64,000 bases of DNA from Streptantibioticus_A sp037034305 (GCA_037034305.1 JBAGJY010000017.1:62001-126000); one strand, 5' to 3'; counted from the first letter of the stretch, positions 1 through 8,491 are shown. Notes: generated from the letters alone by a model not told the origin. Program-made: numbers and translations.

Positions 1-196
1 GAAGAAGCCGGCCGAAACCCGCATGGGTTCCGGTAAGGGCTCGCCCGAGTGGTGGGTCGCGAACGTCAAGCCCGGTCGGGTGATGTTCGAGCTGTCTTTC
101 CCGAACGAGAAGGTTGCCAAGGAGGCGCTGACCCGCGCCGCCCACAAGCTTCCGATGAAGTGCCGGATCGTCCGGCGCGAGGCAGGTGAGTCGTGA
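1..196 (+). CDS. rplP: 50S ribosomal protein L16, C-terminal part (truncated by window edge)
   Basis: The open frame enters at base 2 and gives the last 64 residues of L16, including the conserved GSGKGSPEWWVANVKPG stretch and a basic end before TGA at 194-196. L16 binds 23S rRNA near the peptidyl transferase centre and helps place A-site tRNA. The stop codon overlaps the ATG of rpmC, so the two are translationally coupled in the S10/spc gene string. The N-terminal half lies outside the window. Identification is by recall of the family and is firm. Confidence 0.95.
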   Translation, partial: KKPAETRMGSGKGSPEWWVANVKPGRVMFELSFPNEKVAKEALTRAAHKLPMKCRIVRREAGES

Positions 197-420
197 TGGC
201 GGCCGGTACCAAGGCGACCGAGCTGCGCGAGCTGAACAACGAGGAACTCGTTGCCAAGCTTCGTGAGGCCAAGGAGGAGCTGTTCAACCTCCGCTTCCAG
301 GCGGCCACCGGACAGCTTGAGAACAACTCCCGGCTCAAGGTTGTCCGCAAGGACATCGCCCGGATCTACACCCTGATGCGGGAGCGCGAGCTCGGCATCG
401 AGACGGTGGAGAGCGCCTGA
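196..420 (+). CDS. rpmC: 50S ribosomal protein L29
   Basis: A 74-residue, highly helical protein with the L29 signature LREAKEELFNLRFQAATGQ near residues 24-42. L29 sits at the nascent-chain tunnel exit. The ATG at 196 overlaps the rplP stop; an in-frame GTG at 193 would add one residue and cannot be excluded. The gene ends in a TGATG-type overlap with rpsQ, indicating tight co-translation. Confidence 0.95.
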   Translation: MAAGTKATELRELNNEELVAKLREAKEELFNLRFQAATGQLENNSRLKVVRKDIARIYTLMRERELGIETVESA

Positions 421-704
421 TGAGCGAGAAGAATGTGACTGCTGAGACGAACGAGCGCGGTTTCCGCAAGACCCGTGAGGGCCTGGTCGTCAGCGACAAG
501 ATGGACAAGACCGTCGTCGTCGCCGTCGAGGACCGCGTCAAGCACGCGCTGTACGGCAAGGTCATCCGCCGTACCAACAAGCTCAAGGCGCACGACGAGC
601 AGAACGCCGCGGGTGTCGGCGACCGCGTCCTCCTGATGGAGACCCGGCCGCTGTCCGCGACCAAGCGCTGGCGCGTCGTCGAGATCCTCGAGAAGGCCAA
701 GTAG
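420..704 (+). CDS. rpsQ: 30S ribosomal protein S17
   Basis: A 94-residue OB-fold protein that binds 16S rRNA helix 11 during early 30S assembly. The core is recognisable from GLVVSDKMDKTVVVAV and the HDEQNAAGVGDRVLLMETRPLS region (in part). Compared with E. coli S17 it has about 15 extra residues at the N terminus, as is usual in actinobacteria. The ATG overlaps the rpmC stop by one base. It is followed by an unusually long structured gap before rplN. Confidence 0.95.
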   Translation: MSEKNVTAETNERGFRKTREGLVVSDKMDKTVVVAVEDRVKHALYGKVIRRTNKLKAHDEQNAAGVGDRVLLMETRPLSATKRWRVVEILEKAK

Positions 705-832
705 GCAATTCCCGTAAAGGGAATTCCAATGAACCAGCCTGAAGGCATAAGCCTTCTGGACAGTTCCGCCAGGCTCGGCAGGGGCTCGCACAGGGCCCCT
801 GCCGGGAACCGGCAGACGATCAGGAGATAGAC
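705..832 (+). promoter_or_regulatory. Structured rpsQ-rplN intergenic leader with three hairpins
   Basis: This 128-nt gap interrupts an otherwise tightly packed operon. It holds three consecutive inverted repeats: 707-713 with 719-725 (7 bp, 5-nt loop), 731-736 with 741-746 (6 bp, ATAA loop), and 776-785 with 795-804 (10 bp, 9-nt loop). A GGAG ribosome site lies just before the rplN GTG. Attenuation, mRNA processing or ribosomal-protein feedback are possible roles; the sequence alone does not decide between them. Confidence 0.5.
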
Positions 833-1201
833 GTGATCCAGCAGGAGTCGCGACTGCGTGTCGCCGACAACACTGGTGCCAAGGAGATCCTTTGCATCCG
901 TGTTCTCGGTGGCTCCGGTCGCCGCTACGCGGGAATCGGTGACGTCATCGTCGCCACCGTCAAGGACGCCATCCCCGGTGGCAACGTGAAGAAGGGCGAC
1001 GTCATCAAGGCGGTCGTCGTCCGTACCGTCAAGGAGACGCGCCGTGCTGACGGCTCGTACATCCGCTTCGACGAGAACGCCGCCGTCATCCTCAAGAACG
1101 ACGGCGACCCCCGCGGTACCCGCATCTTCGGCCCCGTGGGCCGCGAGCTGCGCGAGAAGAAGTTCATGAAGATCGTCTCGCTCGCGCCGGAGGTGCTGTA
1201 A
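833..1201 (+). CDS. rplN: 50S ribosomal protein L14
   Basis: A 122-residue protein of the expected length. It opens with the classic MIQQESRLRVADNTGAKE and contains KKGDVIKAVVVRT and YIRFDENAAV, all hallmark L14 segments. L14 forms part of the 50S face that contacts S12 and elongation factors. The start is GTG at 833, preceded by AGGAG. rplX follows after 3 nt. Confidence 0.97.
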   Translation: MIQQESRLRVADNTGAKEILCIRVLGGSGRRYAGIGDVIVATVKDAIPGGNVKKGDVIKAVVVRTVKETRRADGSYIRFDENAAVILKNDGDPRGTRIFGPVGRELREKKFMKIVSLAPEVL

Positions 1202-1204
1202 CCG

Positions 1205-1528
1205 ATGAAGATCAAGAAGGGCGACCTGGTCCAGGTCATCACCGGTAAGGACAAGGGCAAGCAGGGCAAGGTCATCCAGGCCTTCCCCCGCGAGGACCGT
1301 GTCCTGGTCGAGGGTGTCAACCGGGTCAAGAAGCACACCAAGGTCGGCCAGACCGCGCGTGGGTCGAAGACCGGCGGCATCGTGACCGTCGAGGCCCCCA
1401 TCCACGTCAGCAACGTGCAGCTGGTCGTGGAGAAGGACGGCAAGAAGGTCGTCACCCGCGTCGGCTACCGCTTCGACGAGGACGGCAACAAGATCCGCGT
1501 TGCCAAGCGGACCGGTGAGGACATCTGA
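1205..1528 (+). CDS. rplX: 50S ribosomal protein L24
   Basis: A 107-residue KOW-domain protein: KKGDLVQVITGKDKGKQGKV fills residues 4-23. It is one of the two initiators of 50S assembly and lies by the exit tunnel. Its last base is shared with the ATG of rplE (TGATG), so translation is coupled. Confidence 0.97.
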   Translation: MKIKKGDLVQVITGKDKGKQGKVIQAFPREDRVLVEGVNRVKKHTKVGQTARGSKTGGIVTVEAPIHVSNVQLVVEKDGKKVVTRVGYRFDEDGNKIRVAKRTGEDI

Positions 1529-2088
1529 TGACTGCCACCACCACTTCCCCGCGCCTCAAGCAGCGCTACCGCGACGAGATCGCGGGCAAGATGCGTGACG
1601 AGTTCAAGTACGAGAACGTCATGCAGATCCCGGGTCTGACCAAGATCGTGGTCAACATGGGTGTGGGCGACGCCGCCCGCGACTCCAAGCTGATCGAGGG
1701 CGCCATCCGCGACCTCGCCACGATCACCGGCCAGAAGCCGGCCGTCACCAAGGCCCGCAAGTCCATCGCGCAGTTCAAGCTGCGTGAGGGCCAGCCGATC
1801 GGCGCCCACGTCACCCTGCGCGGTGACCGCATGTGGGAGTTCCTGGACCGGCTGCTGTCGCTCGCGCTGCCGCGCATCCGCGACTTCCGCGGTCTGTCGC
1901 CGAAGCAGTTCGACGGCCGGGGCAACTACACCTTCGGTCTCACGGAGCAGGTCATGTTCCACGAGATCGACCAGGACAAGATCGACCGCGTCCGGGGTAT
2001 GGACATCACCGTGGTGACCACGGCGACCAACGACGACGAGGGCCGCGCGCTCCTTCGTCACCTCGGCTTCCCGTTCAAGGAGGCGTGA
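1528..2088 (+). CDS. rplE: 50S ribosomal protein L5
   Basis: A 186-residue L5, the 5S rRNA-binding protein of the central protuberance. Recognisable blocks are PGLTKIVVNMGVGDA, the conserved KPAVTKARKSIAQFKLREG region and GLTEQVMFHEIDQDKID. Length and order match actinobacterial L5. rpsN starts 3 nt downstream. Confidence 0.97.
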   Translation: MTATTTSPRLKQRYRDEIAGKMRDEFKYENVMQIPGLTKIVVNMGVGDAARDSKLIEGAIRDLATITGQKPAVTKARKSIAQFKLREGQPIGAHVTLRGDRMWEFLDRLLSLALPRIRDFRGLSPKQFDGRGNYTFGLTEQVMFHEIDQDKIDRVRGMDITVVTTATNDDEGRALLRHLGFPFKEA

Positions 2089-2091
2089 GCC

Positions 2092-2277
2092 GTGGCGAAG
2101 AAGGCTCTCATTGCCAAGGCGGCCCGCAAGCCGAAGTTCGCGGTGCGTGCCTACACGCGCTGCCAGCGCTGCGGTCGTCCGCACTCCGTGTACCGCAAGT
2201 TCGGCCTGTGCCGCGTGTGCCTTCGTGAGATGGCTCACCGTGGCGAGCTGCCGGGCGTGACCAAGAGCTCCTGGTAA
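2092..2277 (+). CDS. rpsN: 30S ribosomal protein S14 type Z (zinc-binding)
   Basis: A 61-residue short S14 with two CxxC pairs (CQRC near residue 23 and CRVC near residue 39) that bind zinc. This is the C+ form rather than the longer zinc-free paralogue that some actinomycetes express under zinc shortage. It starts with GTG. A 206-nt gap follows before rpsH, which is long for this operon. Confidence 0.96.
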   Translation: MAKKALIAKAARKPKFAVRAYTRCQRCGRPHSVYRKFGLCRVCLREMAHRGELPGVTKSSW

Positions 2278-2483
2278 TCCCCCAGTTGGGAAGCCAGGAC
2301 TCTCGGTAAGCAAAGTGGATGGCGGGCCCCGCCCTTCAACTCCCGTAGAGTAGAAGGGTTGGGCGCCTGCCGCCCAAACCGTCTTACTACGCCGTAGGTC
2401 CCCGCGCCGCACCCGTCCCCAGACTGATGGGGGAGAGGGATGGTGCATATAGGAAACCCCGGCGAGAGAGGCCACAGGCCATC
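2278..2483 (+). other. Intergenic spacer between rpsN and rpsH
   Basis: About 206 nt without a gene. It contains a TAGAGT hexamer at 2346-2351 resembling a Streptomyces -10 box (no convincing -35) and a 6-bp hairpin of type TTGGGC/GCCCAA just downstream. An internal promoter or processing site is plausible but unproven. Confidence 0.3.
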
Positions 2484-2882
2484 ATGACCATGACCGACCC
2501 CATCGCAGACATGCTCACGCGTCTGCGGAACGCGAACTCGGCCTACCACGACACCGTCGTGATGCCGCACAGCAAGATCAAGTCGCACATCGCGGAGATC
2601 CTCCAGCAGGAGGGCTACATCACCGGCTGGAAGACCGAGGACGCCGAGGTTGGCAAGAACCTCGTCCTCGACCTGAAGTTCGGCCCGAACCGCGAGCGCT
2701 CGATCGCCGGTATCAAGCGGATCAGCAAGCCGGGTCTGCGGGTCTACGCAAAGTCCACCAACCTGCCGAAGGTGCTCGGCGGCCTGGGCGTGGCGATCAT
2801 CTCCACGTCGCACGGTCTGCTCACCGACAAGCAGGCAGCCAAGAAGGGTGTGGGCGGGGAAGTCCTCGCCTACGTCTGGTAA
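2484..2882 (+). CDS. rpsH: 30S ribosomal protein S8
   Basis: A 132-residue S8, beginning MTMTDPIADMLTRLRNA and ending with GVGGEVLAYVW, both diagnostic. S8 binds the central domain of 16S rRNA and in E. coli is the repressor of the spc operon. The frame is open further upstream to 2427, but the ATG at 2484 gives the family length and has a GAGAGAGG-like ribosome site before it. Confidence 0.96.
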   Translation: MTMTDPIADMLTRLRNANSAYHDTVVMPHSKIKSHIAEILQQEGYITGWKTEDAEVGKNLVLDLKFGPNRERSIAGIKRISKPGLRVYAKSTNLPKVLGGLGVAIISTSHGLLTDKQAAKKGVGGEVLAYVW

Positions 2883-2904
2883 CTCGGGAAACGGAGGTTA
2901 AGCC

Positions 2905-3444
2905 ATGTCGCGTATTGGACGGCTGCCCATCCCGGTTCCCGCCGGCGTGGACGTCACCATCGATGGCCGTACGGTCCAGGTGAAGGGTCCCAAGGGATCC
3001 CTCTCCCACACCGTTGCCGCGCCCATCGAGATCGCCAAGGGCGAGGACAACAACCTGGTTGTCACCCGCCCGAATGATGAGCGTGAGTCGAAGGCCCTGC
3101 ACGGCCTGTCCCGCACGCTGGTGGCGAACATGATCACCGGTGTGACCGCGGGCTACAGCAAGGCGCTCGAGATCAGCGGTGTTGGTTACCGCGTCCAGGC
3201 GAAGGGCTCCAACCTGGAGTTCTCGCTGGGCTACAGCCACCCGATCCTCGTCGAGGCCCCGGAGGGCATCACCTTCAAGGTGGAGTCCCCCACCAAGTTC
3301 AGCGTCGAGGGCATCGACAAGCAGAAGGTCGGCGAGGTCGCCGCGAACATCCGCAAGCTGCGCAAGCCCGACCCGTACAAGGCCAAGGGCGTGAAGTACG
3401 CGGGCGAGGTCATCCGCCGCAAGGTCGGAAAGGCTGGTAAGTAA
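2905..3444 (+). CDS. rplF: 50S ribosomal protein L6
   Basis: A 179-residue protein starting MSRIGRLPIPVPAGVDV, with two tandem L6 domains and the conserved C-terminal KPDPYKAKGVKYAGE motif. L6 lies near the sarcin-ricin loop. An ACGGAGG ribosome site precedes the ATG. rplR follows after 3 nt. Confidence 0.97.
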   Translation: MSRIGRLPIPVPAGVDVTIDGRTVQVKGPKGSLSHTVAAPIEIAKGEDNNLVVTRPNDERESKALHGLSRTLVANMITGVTAGYSKALEISGVGYRVQAKGSNLEFSLGYSHPILVEAPEGITFKVESPTKFSVEGIDKQKVGEVAANIRKLRKPDPYKAKGVKYAGEVIRRKVGKAGK

Positions 3445-3447
3445 GCC

Positions 3448-3831
3448 ATGGCATACGGTGTGAAGATCGCCAAGGGCGACGCCTACAAGCGCACCGCTCG
3501 CAAGCGTCGCCAGATCCGTGGCCGCAAGCGGATCAACGGCACGGCGGAGACCCCGCGGCTGGTCGTGACCCGGTCCAACCGGGGCATCGCCGCGCAGGTC
3601 ATCGACGATGTCGCGGGCCACACTCTGGCGTCCGCCTCGACCCTGGACGCCTCGATCCGGGGCGCCGAGGGCGACAAGTCGGCCAAGGCCAAGAAGGTCG
3701 GCGAGCTGGTCGCCGAGCGGGCCAAGGCCGCCGGCGTCGAGAGCGTCGTGTTCGACCGCGCGGGTAACCGGTACGCCGGGCGCATTGCCGCCCTGGCGGA
3801 CGCCGCCCGTGAGGCCGGGCTCAAGTTCTGA
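3448..3831 (+). CDS. rplR: 50S ribosomal protein L18
   Basis: A 127-residue L18, a 5S rRNA-binding protein, with the ETPRLVVTRSNRGIAAQVIDD core and the terminal FDRAGNRYAGRIAALADAAR block. The basic N terminus (KRTARKRRQIRGRKR) is typical. It lies within the spc operon. Confidence 0.97.
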   Translation: MAYGVKIAKGDAYKRTARKRRQIRGRKRINGTAETPRLVVTRSNRGIAAQVIDDVAGHTLASASTLDASIRGAEGDKSAKAKKVGELVAERAKAAGVESVVFDRAGNRYAGRIAALADAAREAGLKF

Positions 3832-3874
3832 GCCGGTTCCGTAGCAGCGGAAGTCAACGAGAGAGGTAATTCCA

Positions 3875-4480
3875 ATGGCTGGACCCCAGCGCCGCGGTGG
3901 CGGCGCCGGTGGCGGCGAGCGGCGGGACCGGAAGGACCGGCGCGACGGCGGCGCCGCGGCTGAGAAGACCGCGTACGTCGAGCGCGTCGTCGCGATCAAC
4001 CGCGTCGCCAAGGTAGTCAAGGGTGGTCGTCGCTTCAGCTTCACCGCGCTGGTCGTGGTGGGCGACGGTGACGGTCAGGTGGGTGTCGGTTACGGCAAGG
4101 CCAAGGAGGTGCCGGCCGCCATCGCCAAGGGTGTGGAGGAGGCCAAGAAGCACTTCTTCCGGGTCCCCCGTATCGCGGGCACCATTCCGCACCCCGTGCA
4201 GGGCGAGAAGGCCGCGGGCGTCGTGCTGCTCAAGCCGGCGTCCCCCGGTACCGGTGTCATCGCCGGTGGCCCGGTGCGCGCCGTGCTGGAGTGCGCGGGC
4301 ATCCACGACGTGCTGAGCAAGTCGCTCGGCTCGTCCAACCCGATCAACATCGTGCACGCCACGGTGGCGGCGCTCCAGGGGCTGCAGCGTCCCGAGGAGA
4401 TCGCCGCCCGTCGTGGCCTGCCGCTGGAGGACGTCGCTCCCGCCGCTCTGCTGCGGGCGCGTGCCGGGGCGGGTGTCTGA
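3875..4480 (+). CDS. rpsE: 30S ribosomal protein S5
   Basis: A 201-residue S5 with a glycine/arginine-rich N-terminal extension (residues 1-30), then the double-stranded RNA-binding part (VAKVVKGGRRFSFTALVVVG) and the C-terminal domain containing AGGPVRAVLECAGI. S5 acts in decoding fidelity and mRNA helicase activity at the entry channel. A GAGAGG ribosome site precedes the ATG. Confidence 0.97.
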   Translation: MAGPQRRGGGAGGGERRDRKDRRDGGAAAEKTAYVERVVAINRVAKVVKGGRRFSFTALVVVGDGDGQVGVGYGKAKEVPAAIAKGVEEAKKHFFRVPRIAGTIPHPVQGEKAAGVVLLKPASPGTGVIAGGPVRAVLECAGIHDVLSKSLGSSNPINIVHATVAALQGLQRPEEIAARRGLPLEDVAPAALLRARAGAGV

Positions 4481-4482
4481 GC

Positions 4483-4665
4483 ATGGCCCGTCTGAAGATC
4501 ACGCAGATCAAGTCCTACATCGGTAGCAAGCAGAACCACCGTGACACCCTGCGTTCGCTCGGGCTCAAGCGCCTGAACGACGTGGTCGTCAAGGAGGACC
4601 GCCCGGAGATCCGCGGCATGGCGCACACCGTGCGTCACCTCGTCACGGTCGAGGAGGTGGACTGA
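4483..4665 (+). CDS. rpmD: 50S ribosomal protein L30
   Basis: A 60-residue L30 beginning MARLKITQIKSYIGSKQ, with the HRDTLRSLGLKRLNDVV signature. The start at 4483 lies two bases past the rpsE stop. The frame is open further upstream, but the family length and the tight spacing fix the start here. Confidence 0.95.
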   Translation: MARLKITQIKSYIGSKQNHRDTLRSLGLKRLNDVVVKEDRPEIRGMAHTVRHLVTVEEVD

Positions 4666-4667
4666 CA

Positions 4668-5132
4668 ATGTCGAACAACGAGGCTTCTAAGCCGCTGAAG
4701 GTCCACAACCTCCGTCCGGCTCCGGGCGCCAAGACCGCCAAGACCCGTGTGGGTCGTGGTGAGGCGTCCAAGGGCAAGACGGCCGGTCGTGGCACCAAGG
4801 GCACCAAGGCCCGTTACCAGGTTCCGGAGCGCTTCGAGGGTGGGCAGATGCCCCTCCACATGCGTCTCCCGAAGCTCAAGGGCTTCAAGAACCCCGCCCA
4901 CAAGCAGTTCCAGGTCGTGAACCTGGACAAGCTGGCCGAGCTCTACCCGCAGGGTGGCGAGGTCACGGTGGCCGACCTGGTCGCCAAGGGCGCCGTTCGC
5001 AAGAACGAGCTCGTCAAGGTGCTCGGCCAGGGCGACATCTCGGTGGCGCTGCAGGTGACGGTGGACGCCGTCTCCGGCTCCGCCAAGGAGAAGATCGCCG
5101 CCGCTGGCGGCACCGTCACCGAGCTCGTCTGA
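4668..5132 (+). CDS. rplO: 50S ribosomal protein L15
   Basis: A 154-residue L15 with the N-terminal HNLRPAPGAKTAKTRVGRG sequence, the basic glycine-rich middle and the C-terminal globular domain. It is a late 50S assembly protein and is the last gene before the hairpin that separates the spc operon from secY. Confidence 0.97.
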   Translation: MSNNEASKPLKVHNLRPAPGAKTAKTRVGRGEASKGKTAGRGTKGTKARYQVPERFEGGQMPLHMRLPKLKGFKNPAHKQFQVVNLDKLAELYPQGGEVTVADLVAKGAVRKNELVKVLGQGDISVALQVTVDAVSGSAKEKIAAAGGTVTELV

Positions 5133-5162
5133 GCCTGAGCTTGTCCCAAGCTCGGTGACCCA

Positions 5163-5206
5163 ACCAACCGGGGATGCCCAAAGAAGTCAGGGCATCCCCG
5201 GTTGGT
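5163..5206 (+). terminator. Strong hairpin between rplO and secY
   Basis: Bases 5163-5179 pair perfectly with 5190-5206 (17 bp) around a 10-nt loop, followed by CATTCC rather than a long T tract. Streptomyces terminators often lack the T run, so this probably terminates or attenuates spc transcription before secY. Confidence 0.8.
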
Positions 5207-5337
5207 CATTCCTCGGGTGGCTTCGTCGCCGGTAAGGTGGCGAGGTAACCCGTTGGTACCCCTTCGGTACCCACTCAGTACCCAGTCGACCTCACGACCG
5301 TCACCTTCCGCGCCGCGCGGGAGGCGCAGGAGGCACC

Positions 5338-6657
5338 GTGCTCACCGCGTTCGCCCGGGCGTTCAAGACGCCCGACCTGCGAAAGAAGCTGCTGTTCACG
5401 TTGGGCATCCTGGTGCTGTTCCGGCTCGGTGCGCACATTCCGGTGCCCGGGGTGGACTACCAGAACGTCAACCAGTGCATCAAGGAGGCCGGCGGCAACG
5501 GCGGTCTCTTCGGCATGATCAACATGTTCAGCGGCGGAGCGCTCCTGCAGCTGACGATCTTCGCGCTGGGGATCATGCCGTACATCACGGCAAGCATCAT
5601 CCTCCAGCTGCTGACCGTGGTGATCCCGCGTCTTGAGGCCCTCAAGAAGGAGGGCCAGGCCGGTACCGCGAAGATCACCCAGTACACCCGCTACCTGACG
5701 CTGGCGCTCGCCATCCTGCAGGGCACCGGACTGGTGGCCACCGCGCAGAGCGGCACGCTGTTCCGCACCTGCCAGGTCGGCAACCAGATCGTGCCGGACC
5801 AGTCGATCTTCCGCACCGCCGTCATGGTCATCACGATGACCGCGGGCACCGTCATGATCATGTGGCTCGGTGAGCTGATCACCGACCGCGGCATCGGCAA
5901 CGGCATGTCGATCCTGATGTTCACCTCGATCGCCGCGGGCTTCCCCGGCTCGCTGTGGGCGATCAAGAAGTCCGGCAAGATCGTGGGCGGTTGGGGCGAG
6001 TTCGCCATCGTCATCGCGGTCGGCCTGGCGATGGTCTGCCTGGTGGTCTTCGTCGAGCAGGCGCAGCGCCGCATTCCGGTCCAGTACGCGAAGCGGATGA
6101 TCGGGCGGCGGTCCTACGGCGGCACTTCGACCTACATTCCGGTCAAGGTCAACCAGGCCGGTGTCATCCCCGTCATCTTCGCGTCGTCGCTGCTCTACAT
6201 TCCGGCCCTGGTCGTCCAGTTCAGCGGAAACTCCACGGCCGGGTGGGCCCAGTGGATCAGCACCAACCTGACCAAGGGCGACCACCCGATCTACCTGGCC
6301 CTGTACTTCCTGCTGATCGTCTTCTTCGCCTTCTTCTACGTGGCCATTTCCTTCAACCCCGAGGAAGTTGCCGACAACATGAAGAAGTATGGTGGCTTCA
6401 TCCCGGGTATCCGGGCGGGACGACCCACGGCGGAGTACTTGAGCTATGTGCTCAACCGGATCACCTGGCCGGGCTCGCTCTACCTGGGTCTGATCGCCCT
6501 CGTACCCACGGTGGCGATCGCGTTCTTCCAGGGAAGCCAGAACAACTTCCCCTTCGGAGGCACCAGCATTCTGATCATCGTGGGTGTCGGCCTGGAGACC
6601 GTGAAGCAGATCGAGAGCCAGCTCCAGCAGCGCAACTACGAAGGGTTCCTCCGCTGA
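5338..6657 (+). CDS. secY: Preprotein translocase subunit SecY
   Basis: A 439-residue polytopic membrane protein, the channel subunit of the Sec translocon. It begins with the amphipathic FARAFKTPDLRKKLLFTLG and has about ten hydrophobic segments. The plug region (SGGALLQLTIFALGIMPYI) and the cytosolic loop carrying GGFIPGIRAGRPTAEYL are visible. The start is GTG at 5338 after AGGAGGCACC. It overlaps adk by one base (TGATG), so export capacity and adenylate kinase are co-translated. Confidence 0.97.
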   Translation: MLTAFARAFKTPDLRKKLLFTLGILVLFRLGAHIPVPGVDYQNVNQCIKEAGGNGGLFGMINMFSGGALLQLTIFALGIMPYITASIILQLLTVVIPRLEALKKEGQAGTAKITQYTRYLTLALAILQGTGLVATAQSGTLFRTCQVGNQIVPDQSIFRTAVMVITMTAGTVMIMWLGELITDRGIGNGMSILMFTSIAAGFPGSLWAIKKSGKIVGGWGEFAIVIAVGLAMVCLVVFVEQAQRRIPVQYAKRMIGRRSYGGTSTYIPVKVNQAGVIPVIFASSLLYIPALVVQFSGNSTAGWAQWISTNLTKGDHPIYLALYFLLIVFFAFFYVAISFNPEEVADNMKKYGGFIPGIRAGRPTAEYLSYVLNRITWPGSLYLGLIALVPTVAIAFFQGSQNNFPFGGTSILIIVGVGLETVKQIESQLQQRNYEGFLR

Positions 6658-7310
6658 TGCGAATCGTCCTCGTCGGGCCGCCTGGCGCTGGTAAGGGCAC
6701 TCAGGCCCAGTACCTCGCCAAGAACCTGTCGATCCCGCACATCTCCACCGGCGACCTGTTCCGCGCCAACATCAGCCAGGGCACGCCGCTCGGCAAGCAG
6801 GCGCAGGAGTACATGAACGCCGGGCAGCTCGTGCCGGACGAGGTCACCATCGGCATGGCGGAGGACCGCCTGTCACAGCCGGACACCGAGCACGGCTTCC
6901 TGCTGGACGGCTTCCCGCGCAACCTCGGCCAGGCCGAGGCGCTCGACCGGTTCCTGACCGACCGGGGCCTGACGCTGGACGCGGTACTGGACCTGGAGGT
7001 GCCGGAGGACGAGGTGGTCCAGCGGATCGCGGGCCGCCGGATCTGCCGCAACGACTCCAGCCATGTCTTCCACGTGTCGAACCTGCCGGAGCAGGGCGTC
7101 TGCGACAAGTGCGGCGGCGAGCTGTACCAGCGCGACGACGACCAGGAGGAGACCGTCCGCAAGCGGCTGGAGGTCTACCACAGCGAGACCGAGCCGATCA
7201 TCGACTACTACAAGGCGCAGGACCTCGTGGTGACGATCTCGGCGCTCGGCAAGGTGGACGAGGTAACCCGGCGCGCCATGGACGCGCTGGGCCGGTCCGA
7301 GGCCGCGTAA
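6657..7310 (+). CDS. adk: Adenylate kinase
   Basis: A 217-residue long-form adenylate kinase (ATP + AMP to 2 ADP). The P-loop GPPGAGKGTQ is at residues 7-16, the AMP site includes STGDLFR, and DGFPRN is present. The LID domain (about residues 125-160) has cysteines including a CDKC pair, suggesting a structural zinc site. The start codon overlaps the secY stop, as in many high-GC Gram-positive bacteria. Confidence 0.97.
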   Translation: MRIVLVGPPGAGKGTQAQYLAKNLSIPHISTGDLFRANISQGTPLGKQAQEYMNAGQLVPDEVTIGMAEDRLSQPDTEHGFLLDGFPRNLGQAEALDRFLTDRGLTLDAVLDLEVPEDEVVQRIAGRRICRNDSSHVFHVSNLPEQGVCDKCGGELYQRDDDQEETVRKRLEVYHSETEPIIDYYKAQDLVVTISALGKVDEVTRRAMDALGRSEAA

Positions 7311-7549
7311 GACCCTCCCGGCGGGTTTTGGCGGGTTGCGGTGCCCGCGCCGAAGGCCACTGACGGACGGGGCGGACACCGCCGGTCCCCACCGTGGGGG
7401 TGGTCCGCCGTCGCGGCGGACATTTTCCGGGGGGCAAGCCCCCAGACCCCCAAGCCCCCGAACTCCCGGTCGGCCGCGGCGCCCCAGGGCACCGCGGCCG
7501 TACTGTTGCTGTATTCCCAGGACTGGCTGACGACGGAAGGCGCGAGCCG
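7311..7549 (+). other. Intergenic spacer with GC-rich repeat module
   Basis: A 239-nt gap between adk and map. It includes a symmetrical CCCCACCGTGGGG core around 7385-7403 and a run of alternating G and C tracts at 7430-7475. The module at 7379-7403 recurs in inverse orientation near 16411-16434. No coding frame is convincing. The map promoter is probably here but I cannot place it. Confidence 0.4.
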
Positions 7550-8386
7550 ATGGTGGAGATCAAGACCCCGGAGCAGATCGCGAAGATGCGCGCGGCGGGG
7601 CTGGTCGTTGCGGCGATGCACAAGGCCTGCGCCGAGGCGGCGGTACCGGGCGCCAGCACCAAGGAGCTGGACGAGATCGCCGCCAAGGTGCTCTCCGACC
7701 ACGGTGCCAAGCCGAACTTCCTGGGGTACGGCGGTTTCCCCGGCAACATCTGCACCTCGGTGAACGACGTCGTGGTGCACGGCATCCCGGACCGCGAAAC
7801 GATCCTGCGCTCCGGCGACATCATCTCCATCGACGCGGGCGCCATCGTCGACGGCTGGCACGGTGACGCCGCGATCACCGTCTTCGTCGGCGACGGCCAC
7901 GCTCCCGAGCTGCACGAGTTGAGCCGGGTGACCGAGGAGTCGATGTGGGCCGGGATCGCCGCGTTCCGCAACGGTGACCGGCTGGTCGACGTCTCCAAGG
8001 CGATCGAGTCCTACATCCGCCGCCAGCCGCGCCCGGCCACCGGCAAGTACGGGATCATCGAGGACTACGGCGGCCACGGCATCGGCTCGCAGATGCACAT
8101 GGACCCGCACCTGCTCAACTACGTCACCCGCAAGCGCGGCCGGGGCCCGAAGCTGGTGCCCGGCATGTGCCTGGCGATCGAGCCGATGGTGAGCCTGGGC
8201 GCGGCGACCACCCACGTCCTTGAGGACGACTGGACGGTCAAGACCGACGACGGCACGTGGGCCTGCCACTGGGAGCACTCGGTGGCGCTCACCGAGCAGG
8301 GTCCGCTGGTGCTGACCGCCGTGGACGGCGGCAGGGCGAAGCTCGCCGAGTACGGGATCACGGCGGCGCCGGACCCGCTGGCGTAG
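7550..8386 (+). CDS. map: Methionine aminopeptidase, type I
   Basis: A 278-residue protein that removes the initiator methionine from nascent chains. Metal-ligand motifs of the pita-bread fold are present: DGWHGDAA (two Asp), the GGHGIGSQMHMDP His region, IEPM (Glu) and WEHSVALTE (Glu). It starts MVEIKTPEQIAKMRAAG at ATG 7550; the frame is open upstream through a GC-rich repeat, but that part has no MetAP similarity. The secY-adk-map-infA order is conserved in Gram-positive bacteria. Confidence 0.95.
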   Translation: MVEIKTPEQIAKMRAAGLVVAAMHKACAEAAVPGASTKELDEIAAKVLSDHGAKPNFLGYGGFPGNICTSVNDVVVHGIPDRETILRSGDIISIDAGAIVDGWHGDAAITVFVGDGHAPELHELSRVTEESMWAGIAAFRNGDRLVDVSKAIESYIRRQPRPATGKYGIIEDYGGHGIGSQMHMDPHLLNYVTRKRGRGPKLVPGMCLAIEPMVSLGAATTHVLEDDWTVKTDDGTWACHWEHSVALTEQGPLVLTAVDGGRAKLAEYGITAAPDPLA

Positions 8387-8491
8387 GTCGTCGGGGTGGC
8401 GCCGGAGCAGCTGGAGTAACGATCTTCCCGGCCGGGCATGCAGCTGGCACGGGCACGGGACCCTCGATTCGTCATTCCGCGCGGGCTGACG

